A stretch of DNA of 64,000 nt, from the NCBI RefSeq assembly GCF_001280515.1, contig NZ_LBIQ01000030.1:1382501-1446500 (forward strand), given 5' to 3'. Numbering within the stretch: position 1 is the stretch's first letter; every line of letters starts with the position of its first letter. Shown here piece after piece: positions 51,776 to 61,039 of this stretch. This DNA is from Mangrovimonas sp. ST2L15 (GTDB taxonomy: Bacteria > Bacteroidota > Bacteroidia > Flavobacteriales > Flavobacteriaceae). Made by a program: the position numbers and the translations under genes. Under the pieces are notes generated by a model that worked only from the letters and a program-made list of their open reading frames with translations, searched no databases and was not told the DNA's origin.

Positions 51776-54700
51776 TTATCTTTTTAGGGTAAAATGATTC
51801 CTTACTTCAAACTGTTTTTCTCCTTTTTTCACTTGAGCTAAGAACCAATAATCATCAGAAGGCATGTTGTGACCATTGTAGGTTCCATCCCAACCTTTTG
51901 AATTGGAATTCATGGTTTGTAAAAGTTTTCCGTAGCGATCAAAAATATAAACCATAGTGCCTTCAAGCTGCTCTATTCCGGCTATTTGCCATAAGTCATT
52001 GTCGCCATCGTTATTTGGAGTAAAGAAGGTGGGCGCATTGATTACCATGATTTCTTTGAAAGCGGAGGCACATCCATTTAAGTCTATAATTTCGATGGTG
52101 TGAAGACCCCATGAAACGTGGTAGAACACATTAGATTCCTGAGGCGTACCACCATCTAAAGTGTATAAATAATTTCCAATTCCGCTAATTGTAACCGTAA
52201 TATTACTCGGGTTAGAAAAGTCTATGGTTTCTGTGAAATCAATGCTGGCCTGTTCTGATTCCATTACCTGGAAGGTTGTCGTTGTAGAACACCCATTTTC
52301 AGTAGTAACCGTAACAGAATATTCGCCAATTTGGTTTATTTGAATTTCTGGTCCTATTTGATTGGTAGACCATAAGTAACTATCATTGTTATAACCGGTA
52401 AAAGCTGAAACTACTAAAGGCTCTTCACTATTCAAACAGATGGTCTGGTCAGGGATATCAACCAAAGGAATTCTATTGACAATGCAGTTAAAACTAGTGA
52501 TACTAAAGCAGCCTGTTAGATTATTTGTTACTCTAGTAAATATGGTTTGTCCATCAAAAGCTAAATAATTTAAATTTGAAATAGGATTGTCTCCAGCTGC
52601 AGCTTCTTGAAGAATTTCATAATACGTAATTGTAAAATCTTCGCTTCCTTGATTTCCTAATATAGTATTGTTTTGTTGGCTTAAATCAAAAACCAGCATA
52701 CCATCAGAATCATCATCACAACTTACCAAATCATTTGGTTGATTAGCATTCGGTAGGGGATTGACGTTTAGGTTGAACGAACCAATAGAGTAACATCCTG
52801 AAATACTACTTATAGCTCTTACATAAATAACAGAATTGTTGGATGTGTAGCTAAACGTATCTCCTATCGGATTCGCATCGGCCTCTGCATCTGCTTGAGA
52901 TGTGTAAAAAATAAAAGTTACGTTTTCTGGGTCTTCCACTAAAGAATCAAAAGCGTTGGGTAAATAGTAACTTGTTGTAGAATTGTGACATATTTCTTCT
53001 GTGAAAGTGTTAATTACAGGAGGAGCATCCACAATAAGGTTAACAGGAACAGTTACAAAACAAGAGGTAGTAGGGTTTGTTACCCTGATATAAATAGTTT
53101 GTGGATTTGATAGGTTCTCATAGTTTTCTGGATCTTGAATAGAATTAATGTTTGCTTCTAAGTCTTCTTCACTTTCATGATAAGAAATAATCAAATCATC
53201 CTGTCTTACCTCTAAAATTTCTTCCAAGGTCACAGATAAATCAAAAATACTTGTTCCATCGTGGTCTATATCACAAACCACAAAATCAGATGGCATGTTA
53301 ACTTCTGGAGCTTGAATAACATTCAATCCAAATTCAGCAATACCATAACAGTAACTTCCATTTTCAATTTTCACATAAACTTGCTGTGGATTCTGAATAT
53401 TGGAATAGTCTAATGGTAGTTCATTCTCTGAATTTTCGGCATCTTCAAGCGAATCGTAAAAGGTTATTGTTAAGTCGTCTGAAATTCCCGTCGAAACTTC
53501 ATTGATGACTTCTTGCAAATCAAATACTTCAGAACCATCATTTGTATAATCATCACACAAATATTTGTCTTCAGGTAAGTTGAAAAGTGGTATTGAGCCC
53601 ACCTCTATAGTAAATGAGGATACGCCAAAACAACCTTGGTCGGTTATATTTTCAACACGAACCCAAATGGTTTGAGGATTAGATAGATTGCTGTATGCAG
53701 TATTCTTGTCAATTGCATTTTGTCGGTTTAGAGCATCAATTTCACTTTCAAAATAATATGCAATTTTACCAATCTGTCCATTAAGAATCTCACTGTCCTT
53801 GTTTACAAAATAAAAGTCAGCGGTTTGATTACCATCAGATTCACAGTTTTGATAATTTGAAATGGCAGGGAATTGTGGTTGCGTATTTACTATAACATCA
53901 AAGATAGCTAGGGTATGACAACCAGTTTCAAGACTTTCAACCCGCGTGTAAATGGTTTGGGTATTGGAATTGAAATTGGATGGATTAATAATAGCATTGG
54001 TATTTGAATTGGCATTACCTTGAGACGTGTGAAATGAAATGGACACGTCACTATCATCTCCAACTATTTCAGATATTTTGCTTTCTAGGTTAACTTGATA
54101 ATATCCGTCATAATCATCATCACAAATGATTATGTCACTGGGTTGATTTATACTCGGAGCAGCTAGAACGGTAATTTCAAGTGGTTGTACATCATAGCAT
54201 TTGGAAGTTGTGTTAGTGACTCTTACAAATACATTGACAGGGTTTGTAGTATTGGTATAATTGAAAGGAAGTTGATTTTCATTGTTTTCGGCGTCTAACT
54301 CAGTTAAAAAGTATCTGACCTGGGCATTTGGTATGCCTTGATTAATGAATCCATTAAAATCCGATAGGTGAATAGAGGTAAATCCATCTTCATTATTGTC
54401 ACAATAAGTAACTGGTTCTAAAGGTTCCAAAAAGACACCGGGTGCAACAATTAAATTTAAATCTGTGTAGTATAGACAATCGTCTTTTTGAAAAGTGACA
54501 TATAAAGTATGCGGGCTATCATCTACCATATAAGGAACTGATTGATTTATTGCATTTTCAAAGTTGTTTTGATCGCTTTGTGTTTCGTAATATGTTACCG
54601 TTATGCCTTCCATTCCATTGATCATGCTAATTGCGATTTCTTGTAGGTCAAAATCTTCAATTCCATCATTTGATGCGTCGTCACATGCAAATTGATTGGT

Positions 54701-56602
54701 AACATTTGATCCTTCATTTAAGGCATTGGCCATAATATTAATAGGAGCGTAAGAGGCACAACCGGTTTCTGGATTTACAACACGAATATATACCATTTGA
54801 GAATCAGCAACTGTATTATCATATGATTCTGGGTTGTCTATGGGGTTGTTCCCTGTTTGGGCATCCTCCATAGTTTCATGGTAACTAACTGTCATACCAG
54901 ATAAACCGGCCAATACATTATCCAAAACAGATGTTAAGTCAAATGTTTCAAAACCATCTCCGTCTTGTTCACAAGCGTTTATTGTTTGGGTTTGGTTGTT
55001 AATTCCAGGAGCATCTAGTATATTAATAATAAAGCTGCTGGCAGTGTAGCACCCTGTCTCTGAATCTTCAACTCTTACAAAAATTTGTTCAGATGTGTTA
55101 GTATTGACATAGGGAAGTGGAATAGGGTTTGCGCCACTTTCTGCTTCATTCTGCGTTGTATGATACGTAACTATATAGTTTTCATTTCCTTCACTTATGG
55201 CCTCCGTAGTTTCTGCAAAGTCTATTTCTGCAAAACCATCCACACTACCATTGTCGCAAATATCAATCTCCTCTGGTGTGTTGATTTCTGGAATGTCATT
55301 TACTATTAAATTGAAACTAGCATAAGAAACACAACCATTATCTAAATCTTGAATTCTTACAAAAATTGGTTGTGGGTTTGAGGTATTAGTGATTGGAGCT
55401 GTTATGGCATTTGAATTATTTTGGGCATTTGATTGGGAGGAAAAATAGGTAATTTGGAAATTGGTTCCAGAAACAACATCTAGAACTTCATCGTCCATAT
55501 TTGATAAATCAAAACTTGCCGTATTGTTATTTCCAGAATCACATAATATATAATCTGGAATACCTTCAGCCGTTTGTGCCGAATTTAAAATAACTTCAAT
55601 GGTGTCTTGAATTTCACAAGAGGTGTTATTAATAGGCATGGATATGCTTACAGTATAGCTTCCCGAGTTGACTGCAGTTATCTGGGGACTTGTTTCAGAA
55701 GGGAGTAGCTGACCATTATAATACCAGCTATAAAGAGCTAAATCATTGTCTGTTTCAGCATTTAGATCGGTGCTATTGGCACAGGTTGTAATATCTTCAC
55801 CCAAATCAACACTGGCATTAAAACTATTAGCTTGAATGAAAACTGCCGAATCATAATTTTCATCAGATTGATCTGCAATAACCAATTTAATGTGATACTG
55901 TACGTTAGGTTGAATGGAGGCACTTGCAGTCATAACAACGGTTCGTCCATTAAAGTTGGTGTCACCAAAATTATATCCATCAAAATATGCTTCATTTTCG
56001 GCCTGACAAAACCCTACAATTTCTTCATGAATTGTACTAGTATTCACTGGGATATCGGTTCCTGGAATTAATGCAATATTAGTATAGGGTTGTGATGATC
56101 CAGCTTCCTTGATTAGAAAGGCAAAACCATCGGAATATTCGCAAGGGTAGTTAGCGTAGTACTCCTCAGAAGCCAAGATGTAATTGAATTGTACTAAGTT
56201 AGAAACCGAAACAAAATCAAATTCTACAGAAGTAGCATTAAAGGTATTGTTAATTCCCAAGGCATTTTCCAGATCAGAGTCTGGACCCCATTCAGGTTCC
56301 CCTTCATTCAAAGTATTGCCATTGGCAACATTTCCCGAGGATGTGATAGAGCCAGTAGAAAGAATCAAACCGTTTTGAAAAGGGAAATTTGAACTAGCTT
56401 GTTCAAAATAACCATAACTATCGATACCCATAGGAGCACCATTAGCATTTGATTGGACGTTAGAAATTTCTACACAACCTTGTACCAAGTATTCTTCAAC
56501 TAAGGTTTGAATACTAATATTAGAATTGGTTGAAATTTGTTGGGATTGGGCACTAAAAGCCAGTATACCAACCAATACCATAAGTAGGTAGCACTTTTTC
56601 AT
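51776..56602 (-). CDS. Giant type IX secreted protein, 11 modules (paralogue B)
   Basis: The 1608-residue protein has a signal peptide (MKKCYLLMVLVGILAFSAQS). It is organised exactly as paralogue A: a choice-of-anchor L domain whose first 280 residues align with A without gaps (YGYFEQASSNFPFQNGLILS, YILASEEYYANYPC), eleven modules at about 351-1386, an Ig-like domain from 1387, and the sorting domain (FFTPNNDGDNDLWQIAGI, FDRYGKLLQTM, ending NHFTLKR). It has a well-formed promoter at 56657-56687 and its own terminator. The predicted fate is export by the type IX system and surface display. Confidence 0.9.
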   Translation of the reverse strand: MKKCYLLMVLVGILAFSAQSQQISTNSNISIQTLVEEYLVQGCVEISNVQSNANGAPMGIDSYGYFEQASSNFPFQNGLILSTGSITSSGNVANGNTLNEGEPEWGPDSDLENALGINNTFNATSVEFDFVSVSNLVQFNYILASEEYYANYPCEYSDGFAFLIKEAGSSQPYTNIALIPGTDIPVNTSTIHEEIVGFCQAENEAYFDGYNFGDTNFNGRTVVMTASASIQPNVQYHIKLVIADQSDENYDSAVFIQANSFNASVDLGEDITTCANSTDLNAETDNDLALYSWYYNGQLLPSETSPQITAVNSGSYTVSISMPINNTSCEIQDTIEVILNSAQTAEGIPDYILCDSGNNNTASFDLSNMDDEVLDVVSGTNFQITYFSSQSNAQNNSNAITAPITNTSNPQPIFVRIQDLDNGCVSYASFNLIVNDIPEINTPEEIDICDNGSVDGFAEIDFAETTEAISEGNENYIVTYHTTQNEAESGANPIPLPYVNTNTSEQIFVRVEDSETGCYTASSFIINILDAPGINNQTQTINACEQDGDGFETFDLTSVLDNVLAGLSGMTVSYHETMEDAQTGNNPIDNPESYDNTVADSQMVYIRVVNPETGCASYAPINIMANALNEGSNVTNQFACDDASNDGIEDFDLQEIAISMINGMEGITVTYYETQSDQNNFENAINQSVPYMVDDSPHTLYVTFQKDDCLYYTDLNLIVAPGVFLEPLEPVTYCDNNEDGFTSIHLSDFNGFINQGIPNAQVRYFLTELDAENNENQLPFNYTNTTNPVNVFVRVTNTTSKCYDVQPLEITVLAAPSINQPSDIIICDDDYDGYYQVNLESKISEIVGDDSDVSISFHTSQGNANSNTNAIINPSNFNSNTQTIYTRVESLETGCHTLAIFDVIVNTQPQFPAISNYQNCESDGNQTADFYFVNKDSEILNGQIGKIAYYFESEIDALNRQNAIDKNTAYSNLSNPQTIWVRVENITDQGCFGVSSFTIEVGSIPLFNLPEDKYLCDDYTNDGSEVFDLQEVINEVSTGISDDLTITFYDSLEDAENSENELPLDYSNIQNPQQVYVKIENGSYCYGIAEFGLNVIQAPEVNMPSDFVVCDIDHDGTSIFDLSVTLEEILEVRQDDLIISYHESEEDLEANINSIQDPENYENLSNPQTIYIRVTNPTTSCFVTVPVNLIVDAPPVINTFTEEICHNSTTSYYLPNAFDSLVEDPENVTFIFYTSQADAEADANPIGDTFSYTSNNSVIYVRAISSISGCYSIGSFNLNVNPLPNANQPNDLVSCDDDSDGMLVFDLSQQNNTILGNQGSEDFTITYYEILQEAAAGDNPISNLNYLAFDGQTIFTRVTNNLTGCFSITSFNCIVNRIPLVDIPDQTICLNSEEPLVVSAFTGYNNDSYLWSTNQIGPEIQINQIGEYSVTVTTENGCSTTTTFQVMESEQASIDFTETIDFSNPSNITVTISGIGNYLYTLDGGTPQESNVFYHVSWGLHTIEIIDLNGCASAFKEIMVINAPTFFTPNNDGDNDLWQIAGIEQLEGTMVYIFDRYGKLLQTMNSNSKGWDGTYNGHNMPSDDYWFLAQVKKGEKQFEVRNHFTLKR
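52445..55552 (-). repeat. Eleven tandem ~95-residue modules (paralogue B)
   Basis: This covers codons 351-1386 of the 1608-residue gene. Module openings are YILCDS, DICDNG, NACEQD, FACDDA, TYCDNN, IICDDD, QNCESD, YLCDDY, VVCDID, a degenerate EICHNS, and VSCDDD. Each module is closest to the module at the same place in paralogue A, for example modules 3, 7, 8 and 11. Confidence 0.85.
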
Positions 56603-56656
56603 TAGTTCAGTTGTTTATGATTGGTCTTGCGACCAAGATTTGGGATTAATCAGGTA

Positions 56657-56687
56657 CAAATATAGATAAAAATAGATTAAATGCAAA
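56657..56687 (-). promoter_or_regulatory. Well-formed Bacteroidota promoter for paralogue B
   Basis: On the minus strand, TTTG at 56687-56684, a 19-base spacer, then TATATTTG at 56664-56657. Both elements and the spacing match the consensus. The start codon lies 55 bases further on. Confidence 0.7.
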
Positions 56688-56718
56688 AAAATACGACGAA
56701 ATGCATTTTTTTATACGA

Positions 56719-58548
56719 TTATCTAGTCAAATAAACCCAACCTGTTAGGATGTCATAGGCCGGGTCATTAAGGTTTAAAATATAAAAATAGGTGCCTGTT
56801 GGAAGCGGTTTGTGAAGGTTATTGAGGCCTTTGTTTGCCTCTCCAAACCACTTGGTCTGGTTATTGCCTTCAAAAATCAACGTGCCATATCTGTTGTAAA
56901 TCAGCAGGTTATGGTTTTCAAAGATGTCGTAGAGACCTTGGATGTTGAACCAGTCATTAAACCCATCCCCATTAGGTGTAAAGACTTCAGGAATATAGGG
57001 TGGACAGTTTTCCGTAGTTAAATCGAAGGTGTAAATATTGAAGCAAGAGTCGGTCGGAATTTTAACAAAAATAGTTTCTGGATCCACACTATTTTGATAA
57101 TTTTCTGGGTCAATAATCTCAAAATCACCTAAAAACAGGTCATCTAATGATGTGAAAAAATCAGATTCTGAATAATTAGGGAGATCTTGAATATGCTCTA
57201 CTAAATTGAAAAAGGCCTTATTAAAACCTAAATCACATCCCTTCATGGGGGCTAGTTCAAGAATTTCAAAAGGAGAAATTTCTAGACCAATCAAATCGAA
57301 ATTATTGGTTTCGTTGAGTTCTGTAACTATTCCGGTTCCATCGCCAATATCATCGGCCATCACAGTGATGGTGACATAATTTTCGAAGTTTGAGGGCAAA
57401 TCAATCAGTAACTCAAAATATTCTGATTCACCAATTTCAATGTCATCATTTGTATACACCGTATCTAAAAGAGTGTTGTCAGCATAAATAGATACTGGGG
57501 TGTTTGCTGGCAAATAATCGGTGGCATTGAAATTATTTATATAGAAGTTCAGGGCTATCTGCTGGTTGCCGCAAAGAACTTGAGCCTCTGTTATATCTGT
57601 TGTGGCATCCGGAAGTTGACTATTTAAGACAGTAATTATGTTATTCAATATGATGAGGTCTGCAGCAAAGTTGCCATTTTCATTGTAATCACCGGTGGTA
57701 AGTGTTATTTCTACGGTAGTATCCCCGATATTGATATAATTTTGAATGTTATAAAAATCGATATCACAATTATAAAGTTCGGAAGAATTGGTGAACGAAT
57801 TAGTGCCATTAAAAGCATTATTACTTGGGTTTAATGGAGGATTGGACAAGAGGTTGCCATTTAGGAAAAGTGATTCTCCGTAATTTAGTGCGGTGTCTCC
57901 TTCCCAAGCTAAGAAACCAATTTTAGCTCCTTCGTTGTCTAAAATGTTAACATCTTCGAGGTAAATAGTTTTTTCTTGCACATTCCTATTAATTATTTCC
58001 AAACCTTGAAAAAGATTTATTTGGTTTAAAGGAAGTGTTTCATCTTCAAAGACAACATATATAGACCATCCTGCAAAATTGGTTCTATTAGCACAATACC
58101 CAGGATTAGATTCTAGCACTTCAGAAAGATCTAAATTGGATAATGTGTAATCTATATTTCCGTTCTCAAGTATAAATTCCGTTATATCTGCAAAACAAGA
58201 AAAATAGGTCAAGGTACCATTGATAGCATCTTCATAATCCACGGTATATGTTTCTGTAGCAGTAAAATCTGTATCATTCAAGGTGATATCCAAATCCCCA
58301 GATCCAGATCCCGCCCAATATAAATAAGCAGCGACTATATTAGAGTTATCATCTAAGTTTAAATTAGCGCTTGCTTGTGGTAGTATTTCGCAAAAGGAAT
58401 TCCCATTGTTTTCAGCTTCGTTTAATGTGTTTCCAATTGCCAAATAATCATAATGACCATTGAATTGTTGGAAAAGGGAAATTTCCTGACAGTAAATCAA
58501 GTTTGTTAAAAGGAAGAAGCTTATTGTTTTAAGCCACGGAAATTTCAT
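56719..58548 (-). CDS. Type IX secreted protein with CARDB-like domain and type B sorting domain
   Basis: The 609-residue protein has a signal peptide (ISFFLLTNLIYCQ). The first half (to about 300) is a beta-rich domain with NIVAAYLYWAGSGSGD and AGWSIYVVFED, a layout common in flavobacterial surface proteins. Residues about 310-430 look like a CARDB/Ig-like domain (ALNFYINNFNATDYLPANTPV). One Cys/Asp module follows (KGCDLGFNKAFFNL to SCFNIYTF), and then the sorting domain (EVFTPNGDGFNDWFNIQGL, YNRYGTLIFEG, ending GWVYLTR). The first domain has paired Cys residues. The function is unknown; a surface location is expected. Confidence 0.85.
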   Translation of the reverse strand: MKFPWLKTISFFLLTNLIYCQEISLFQQFNGHYDYLAIGNTLNEAENNGNSFCEILPQASANLNLDDNSNIVAAYLYWAGSGSGDLDITLNDTDFTATETYTVDYEDAINGTLTYFSCFADITEFILENGNIDYTLSNLDLSEVLESNPGYCANRTNFAGWSIYVVFEDETLPLNQINLFQGLEIINRNVQEKTIYLEDVNILDNEGAKIGFLAWEGDTALNYGESLFLNGNLLSNPPLNPSNNAFNGTNSFTNSSELYNCDIDFYNIQNYINIGDTTVEITLTTGDYNENGNFAADLIILNNIITVLNSQLPDATTDITEAQVLCGNQQIALNFYINNFNATDYLPANTPVSIYADNTLLDTVYTNDDIEIGESEYFELLIDLPSNFENYVTITVMADDIGDGTGIVTELNETNNFDLIGLEISPFEILELAPMKGCDLGFNKAFFNLVEHIQDLPNYSESDFFTSLDDLFLGDFEIIDPENYQNSVDPETIFVKIPTDSCFNIYTFDLTTENCPPYIPEVFTPNGDGFNDWFNIQGLYDIFENHNLLIYNRYGTLIFEGNNQTKWFGEANKGLNNLHKPLPTGTYFYILNLNDPAYDILTGWVYLTR

Positions 58549-58586
58549 GAGAAAAGTTTCAAATAAATGTACTAAAGATTTTTCAT

Positions 58587-59870
58587 TTATCTTTTAAGAG
58601 TAAAGTGGCTTTTAAAAATACGTCCATCCTGTAGGGTAATGAAGAACCAGTAATCATCTGTTGGTAGAGGTTCCCCGTTCAGGGTACCATCCCATCCCAT
58701 TCCCAGAGGATCAATTTTTGTAATTAGTTTTCCGTATCTGTTGAAAATGAGTATTTCGGTATTGGGTTGGGTAAATTGAGTAATCCCAATAATCTGCCAA
58801 AAATCATTTTGACCATCATTGTTTGGTGTAAAATATTTTGGGAAGCCAATGACCGAGACCATATCTTCAACCACCCCGCAATCATTTTTCACATCCCTTA
58901 CGGCGACTGTGTAAATACCCGGAGGAATGTTTTGAAATGTCGTTTGTGGTTGGAAATCGGCAAATAGCCCATTCTGATTGAAAAGAGCAAATTCATATGT
59001 ACCCTCTCCCGAAACAACAATTGAAATGGTATTGTTTTCTGAAGCATCAGTAACATGTAAGGCTTCGATAGTTGCTATATTGGAGGGCGATACAACTATG
59101 GTCCTACTCTTGCTGCAACCCCAAACATTGGTAGCTGTAACCGTGTAGGCTCCCACGGTGTTTACCTCGATATCTGGTGTTGTTTCCCCAGTAGACCATT
59201 CAAAGGTGTTATTGGTGCTTCCATCAAAAATGCCGGCATTCAGTGTAATGGACTCCGGTGAATCATTCAGGCAATAGAAAACCTCACCATCACTTTGCAG
59301 GTTAGGAAGTTCGTGCACCCTTAAGGTCACTTCGGCAATCCCGTAGCATGCATTATTGTTTTCTGCGCGTGCATAAATAACCTGAAAGTAGGGAATTGAA
59401 TTGGTGTATGAGGCTTCCAGGGCATTTTCTTCTAAAAGGGCATCATCATATGAGCTGTAGAAAGAAATAGGGAAACTGATGTTGTTGTTATTCTGTATTT
59501 GTAATGCCACCTCGTTTAAATCAAATGTATTGATACCGTCTTCAGAGTTGGGCTCATCACAAACACCGGGGACTTCATAGTCTGAAATTTGGGTGGTGCT
59601 AACTTCAAGGCTTACCTGTGAAATGCTGTAACATCCTGACGAGGGGTCAAATACCCTGGCAAAAATAATTTGAGGGTTAGTTGTATTCGAATAGTTGTAA
59701 TCCAAAGGTTGCAGATTGTCTTGAGCTTCCTCAAAAGATTCAAAATAGGCAATAGAAACTTGGTCAGGAGTGTTTGAAACTAGGCTATTAGCTTCATTCA
59801 AATTGAACAGGGTGATTCCGTCAGGGCTAAAGTCTTGGTCACACTGCAAAAGAGTGGTGTCAAAGGCTTC
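58587..59870 (-). repeat. 1284-base near-identical block, copy 1
   Basis: This block aligns with 61040-62323 at a constant offset of 2453 bases without any gap. I counted about 35 differences by eye (about 97% identity). It covers the last two modules, the Ig-like region and the sorting domain of the 815-residue gene. Identity stops abruptly at the module boundary (just before the PEAFDTTLL segment). Confidence 0.93.
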
Positions 59871-61034
59871 TGGAGCTGGCAATACAGTTAAGTTAAGGGT
59901 GGTAGTACTAAAACAATCGGGGAATTGTGAATCTTCTATTCTAACATAAATGATTTGGTCATTGGGAGATGTATTTGTAAAATCGTTTGGCAATGGATTG
60001 GTATTGTTTTGAGCATGGTCTAATGATTCATGAAAGGAAATATTTAAGGAATCATTTTCACTATTGCCTTGTATTTCTTCTATCGTAGTGGTAAGATCAA
60101 AACTTGTAAATCCATTTAGATTGTCTCCATCAGAAAAATCATCACAAGACGTGAGGTTTGTTGGGGTGACAAAACTAGGACCAGAAGTTACGGTTAATAC
60201 AAATGGAATGACTTCAAAGCAACCTGTTAGAGTATTTTCCATTCTTGCAAAGACCTCTTGAGGGTTAGAAGTGTTGTTGTAGATTCCAGAAATGGCATTT
60301 TCATCGATGTTGGCATCACTTTCTGATTCATAGTAGGAGACGATTACATTAGTTTGACTACCAATAATTCCTGGAGTGTTTGAATCTAAATTGAACCCAG
60401 TAACTTCATCATCATATGGAGCCAAAGTATCACAGTTTTCCAAGTTTAAACCTTCTAAAGAGCCAGTTTCATTTGTTGGTGGGCTTGAAAATTGAGCAGT
60501 TCCGGTCCATTCCAATGTGAACGGGCTATTGCCAATGGGCCTATCTATAACAATGAAATAAGAATCTCCTGCTTCAACATCTAACCATCTTACAAAACTG
60601 TTGCCATTGGAGCCTGGACCTTCAGAAGTATCTGTTTCTGTACTATTCATACCGGTTAAGTTATTATTTTGACCGGCAGCTTGCGGGTTAGTAGTGGAGC
60701 ATCTAATAGCTTGAGGGAGGTTGTTGCAATCAGCATTTGGTCCAAAAACAAAAAAATCATAGTCTTCTTGGATTGAAAAACTTTGAGGTGTCAGATTAAA
60801 ACCAAGGGTTCCCGAAGTAATCGGGGTTACTTTTAACCAAACACTATTGTTTTCCTGGCTAGAACAACTATTTAAACCAGAAAGTTCTTGTATTCCGATG
60901 CCTGAGACATCCAAGTTTAATTCTGAATTACCACAAACTACTATGGCATTGGTACAGTCGGTTGGAGCTTGAGAAAATAAGTTGGTGATCGGGAGCAATA
61001 GCATACAAATTGCTATCAATGTTAGTTTTTTCAA
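58587..61034 (-). CDS. Type IX secreted protein with 4 modules and type B sorting domain
   Basis: The 815-residue protein has a signal peptide (LIAICMLLLPITNLFSQ). The first domain (about 22-185) is a jelly-roll-like region with YDFFVFGPNADC and FVRWLDVEAGDSYFIVID, common in flavobacterial secreted proteins. Four modules follow (ENCDTL, TSCDDF, LLQCDQ, GVCDEP), then an Ig-like stretch (NTFEWSTGETTPDIEVN) and the sorting domain (KYFTPNNDGQNDFWQIIGI, FNRYGKLITKI, ending SHFTLKR). The part from codon 389 onward is nearly identical to the neighbouring gene. The next gene upstream ends 5 bases before its start. Confidence 0.88.
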   Translation of the reverse strand: MKKLTLIAICMLLLPITNLFSQAPTDCTNAIVVCGNSELNLDVSGIGIQELSGLNSCSSQENNSVWLKVTPITSGTLGFNLTPQSFSIQEDYDFFVFGPNADCNNLPQAIRCSTTNPQAAGQNNNLTGMNSTETDTSEGPGSNGNSFVRWLDVEAGDSYFIVIDRPIGNSPFTLEWTGTAQFSSPPTNETGSLEGLNLENCDTLAPYDDEVTGFNLDSNTPGIIGSQTNVIVSYYESESDANIDENAISGIYNNTSNPQEVFARMENTLTGCFEVIPFVLTVTSGPSFVTPTNLTSCDDFSDGDNLNGFTSFDLTTTIEEIQGNSENDSLNISFHESLDHAQNNTNPLPNDFTNTSPNDQIIYVRIEDSQFPDCFSTTTLNLTVLPAPEAFDTTLLQCDQDFSPDGITLFNLNEANSLVSNTPDQVSIAYFESFEEAQDNLQPLDYNYSNTTNPQIIFARVFDPSSGCYSISQVSLEVSTTQISDYEVPGVCDEPNSEDGINTFDLNEVALQIQNNNNISFPISFYSSYDDALLEENALEASYTNSIPYFQVIYARAENNNACYGIAEVTLRVHELPNLQSDGEVFYCLNDSPESITLNAGIFDGSTNNTFEWSTGETTPDIEVNTVGAYTVTATNVWGCSKSRTIVVSPSNIATIEALHVTDASENNTISIVVSGEGTYEFALFNQNGLFADFQPQTTFQNIPPGIYTVAVRDVKNDCGVVEDMVSVIGFPKYFTPNNDGQNDFWQIIGITQFTQPNTEILIFNRYGKLITKIDPLGMGWDGTLNGEPLPTDDYWFFITLQDGRIFKSHFTLKR

Positions 61035-61039
61035 AGAAA

